A DNA stretch of 64,000 bases from Candidatus Methanoperedens sp. Its GTDB lineage: Archaea; Halobacteriota; Methanosarcinia; Methanosarcinales; Methanoperedenaceae. The DNA is taken from the NCBI GenBank assembly GCA_012026795.1, contig VEPM01000011.1:1-64000 (forward strand), read 5' to 3'. Made by a program: the position numbers and the translations under genes. Below the pieces are notes generated by a model. That model was given only the letters and a program-made list of their open reading frames with translations, was not told the origin of the DNA and made no database searches. Shown here in pieces: positions 62,923-64,000 of this stretch (the stretch's first letter is position 1; each line of letters opens with the position of its first letter).

Positions 62923-64000
62923 ATGAATAAATTCTCTTTTCTATTATTATCCTTATTAATCCTCTCAATGCCTGTTGATGCCTTGAAGAACGAGTCCTTT
63001 TTCCTCGAAAACAACACCGGGTTAGATTTCATGAAGGGATATTATAAAATAGAGTTAATCGAGATCAGTAAACCCGGCGATATGCCCTTCGTTAAGGTCA
63101 ACCTGATTACAGCGGGATTGACAAAATTATATTATTTACGGGAAAATGAAAATCCCTCAATCAATACTGAGCCCTTTAATAAGATCAGTCTTAATTCGTC
63201 TTTTATAACCCTGACAGCTGCAAGGGTTTCGGTGCAATACCCTGATAACTGGGAAAGTCCCATCAAATATAACATTGAAATACCCGTTGTTGCCGAGAAA
63301 ATACCGGAAATCGTGTTAACAAAATCGGTCGATAAAACAACCCTGAATAAAGGTGATGTTGTTGAATTTAAAATTATAGCGGAAAACACCGGTAATGGGA
63401 CTGCTTATAACCTGACTATCGAAGACAGGTTCCCGCCGGGATTTACAAGCGCGCCGGGTTCAAGGTTCCCACCTGCTATACAGGATGAACTTAAAGCTGG
63501 CGAAAGCCTTGAGCTTTTGTTCGCCCTGAAGGCAGTAGAACCCGGGTCTTATAATATTGATCCGACTATTGTCAGGTACAGTTCAAAAAGTGCGCAGTCT
63601 AATTCTGTTTCTTTAACTGTTCTTGAGGATAAAAAAGAAAAATCCAGTCTCGTTACGGTTATTACACTGGATAAAGTTAATATATTCGCAGGCGAGCCGG
63701 TAAAAGCTATTGTGAAAATCACAAACAAAGGTAATGTATCTGCTGAATCAATCCTCATAAAAGCAATTGTTCCGAAAGGAATGGAAGTGATTGAAGGAGA
63801 CTTAAGGCAGGCATATACAAAAATAGGGCCGGATGAATCTGAAGAATATTCAGCTACCCTGAAAGCAGTTGAAAGTGGAAATTATTCTATTCAGTTAAAA
63901 ACCAGTTATTCTGATGATATGGCGGGTTTCCCTTCTAATTCCGATCCTATTACTGTGACAGAAAAAGAAAAAAATTATCTGTATATCCTTATTCCTGTGA
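62923..64000 (+). CDS. Secreted surface protein with repeat domains, partial
   Basis: A signal peptide (residues 1-21, ending PVDA) is followed by a beta-rich region. Two related domains of the DUF11/CARDB type then appear: IVLTKSVDKTTLNKGDVVEFKIIAENTGNGTAYNLTIEDRFPPGF and TVITLDKVNIFAGEPVKAIVKITNKGNVSAESILIKAIVPKGMEV. Typical of archaeal S-layer-like surface proteins. The frame is open to the window edge at residue 359, so the C-terminal anchor is not seen. GGAAAG precedes the ATG. Confidence 0.8.
   Translation, partial: MNKFSFLLLSLLILSMPVDALKNESFFLENNTGLDFMKGYYKIELIEISKPGDMPFVKVNLITAGLTKLYYLRENENPSINTEPFNKISLNSSFITLTAARVSVQYPDNWESPIKYNIEIPVVAEKIPEIVLTKSVDKTTLNKGDVVEFKIIAENTGNGTAYNLTIEDRFPPGFTSAPGSRFPPAIQDELKAGESLELLFALKAVEPGSYNIDPTIVRYSSKSAQSNSVSLTVLEDKKEKSSLVTVITLDKVNIFAGEPVKAIVKITNKGNVSAESILIKAIVPKGMEVIEGDLRQAYTKIGPDESEEYSATLKAVESGNYSIQLKTSYSDDMAGFPSNSDPITVTEKEKNYLYILIPV

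Noticed and set aside
1-64000. CRISPR array or cas genes
   Set aside because: No evenly spaced direct repeats with unique spacers and no Cas-like protein was seen anywhere in the window.

Overview
The window comes from a methane-metabolising archaeon of the Methanosarcinales. Its closest match is the Candidatus Methanoperedens (ANME-2d) type, but no 16S rRNA or mcr gene is present to settle this. The lineage call rests on a complete F420H2 dehydrogenase operon (fpoABCDHIJJKLMNO), three coenzyme F430 genes (cfbB, cfbC, cfbD), methanogenesis marker proteins 8 (two copies) and 9, O-phosphoseryl-tRNA synthetase, the siroheme-route haem gene ahbC, and archaeal Dph2, TrmY and GHMP-type shikimate kinase. 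Two full Kup transporters, ATP sulfurylase, a ClpP peptidase and a sulfite-oxidase-like/cytochrome b pair give the more 'bacterial' accessory flavour known from ANME-2d genomes (inference).

Layout. 0-7 kb: Dsb-like thioredoxin, tRNA-Gly, aspartate kinase, a small membrane protein, an XTP pyrophosphatase, an FAD oxidoreductase, and an unusual HEAT/proline-rich/CheC-like protein. 7.2-17.5 kb: the fpo operon on the minus strand, with start/stop overlaps almost throughout. 17.6-34 kb: methanogenesis marker 9, tRNA-Ser, a TlyA-like methyltransferase with dph2, several very small genes with strong ribosome binding sites, a decayed phosphatase, a P-type ATPase, the molybdoenzyme/cytochrome pair, nikR-trmY-M50 protease, aspA with a divergent regulator, tandem marker-8 paralogues, clpP, and an IscA-like gene with ahbC. 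35.4-37.8 kb: an AT-rich island bounded by 24-bp inverted repeats. It carries a membrane protein and a PIN-type/helical gene pair but no transposase. 37.8-46 kb: a frameshifted conserved gene, a RecJ-like DHH protein coupled to a small ferredoxin and an FAD oxidoreductase, a HEAT protein, an unknown protein, and pyrK-pyrD. 46-57.6 kb: a truncated cohesin-like secreted protein, ferredoxin, aroC, sepS, a nuclease-like gene, shikimate kinase, chorismate mutase, a UPF0210/ACT pair, and cfbB, cfbC, cfbD. 57.9-64 kb: sat, two tandem kup genes and the start of a secreted repeat-domain protein cut by the window edge.

The genes work together in several modules: membrane-bound F420H2 oxidation (fpo), F430 synthesis (cfb) for methyl-coenzyme M reductase, haem synthesis for cytochromes (ahbC), and the shikimate/chorismate branch (aroC, shikimate kinase, chorismate mutase) grouped with sepS. 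The best candidates for undescribed biology are the inverted-repeat-bounded island, the HEAT-CheC fusion, the lone archaeal ClpP and the RecJ-like/ferredoxin/FAD gene trio. A 185-bp palindromic interspersed repeat is also present twice in opposite orientations.
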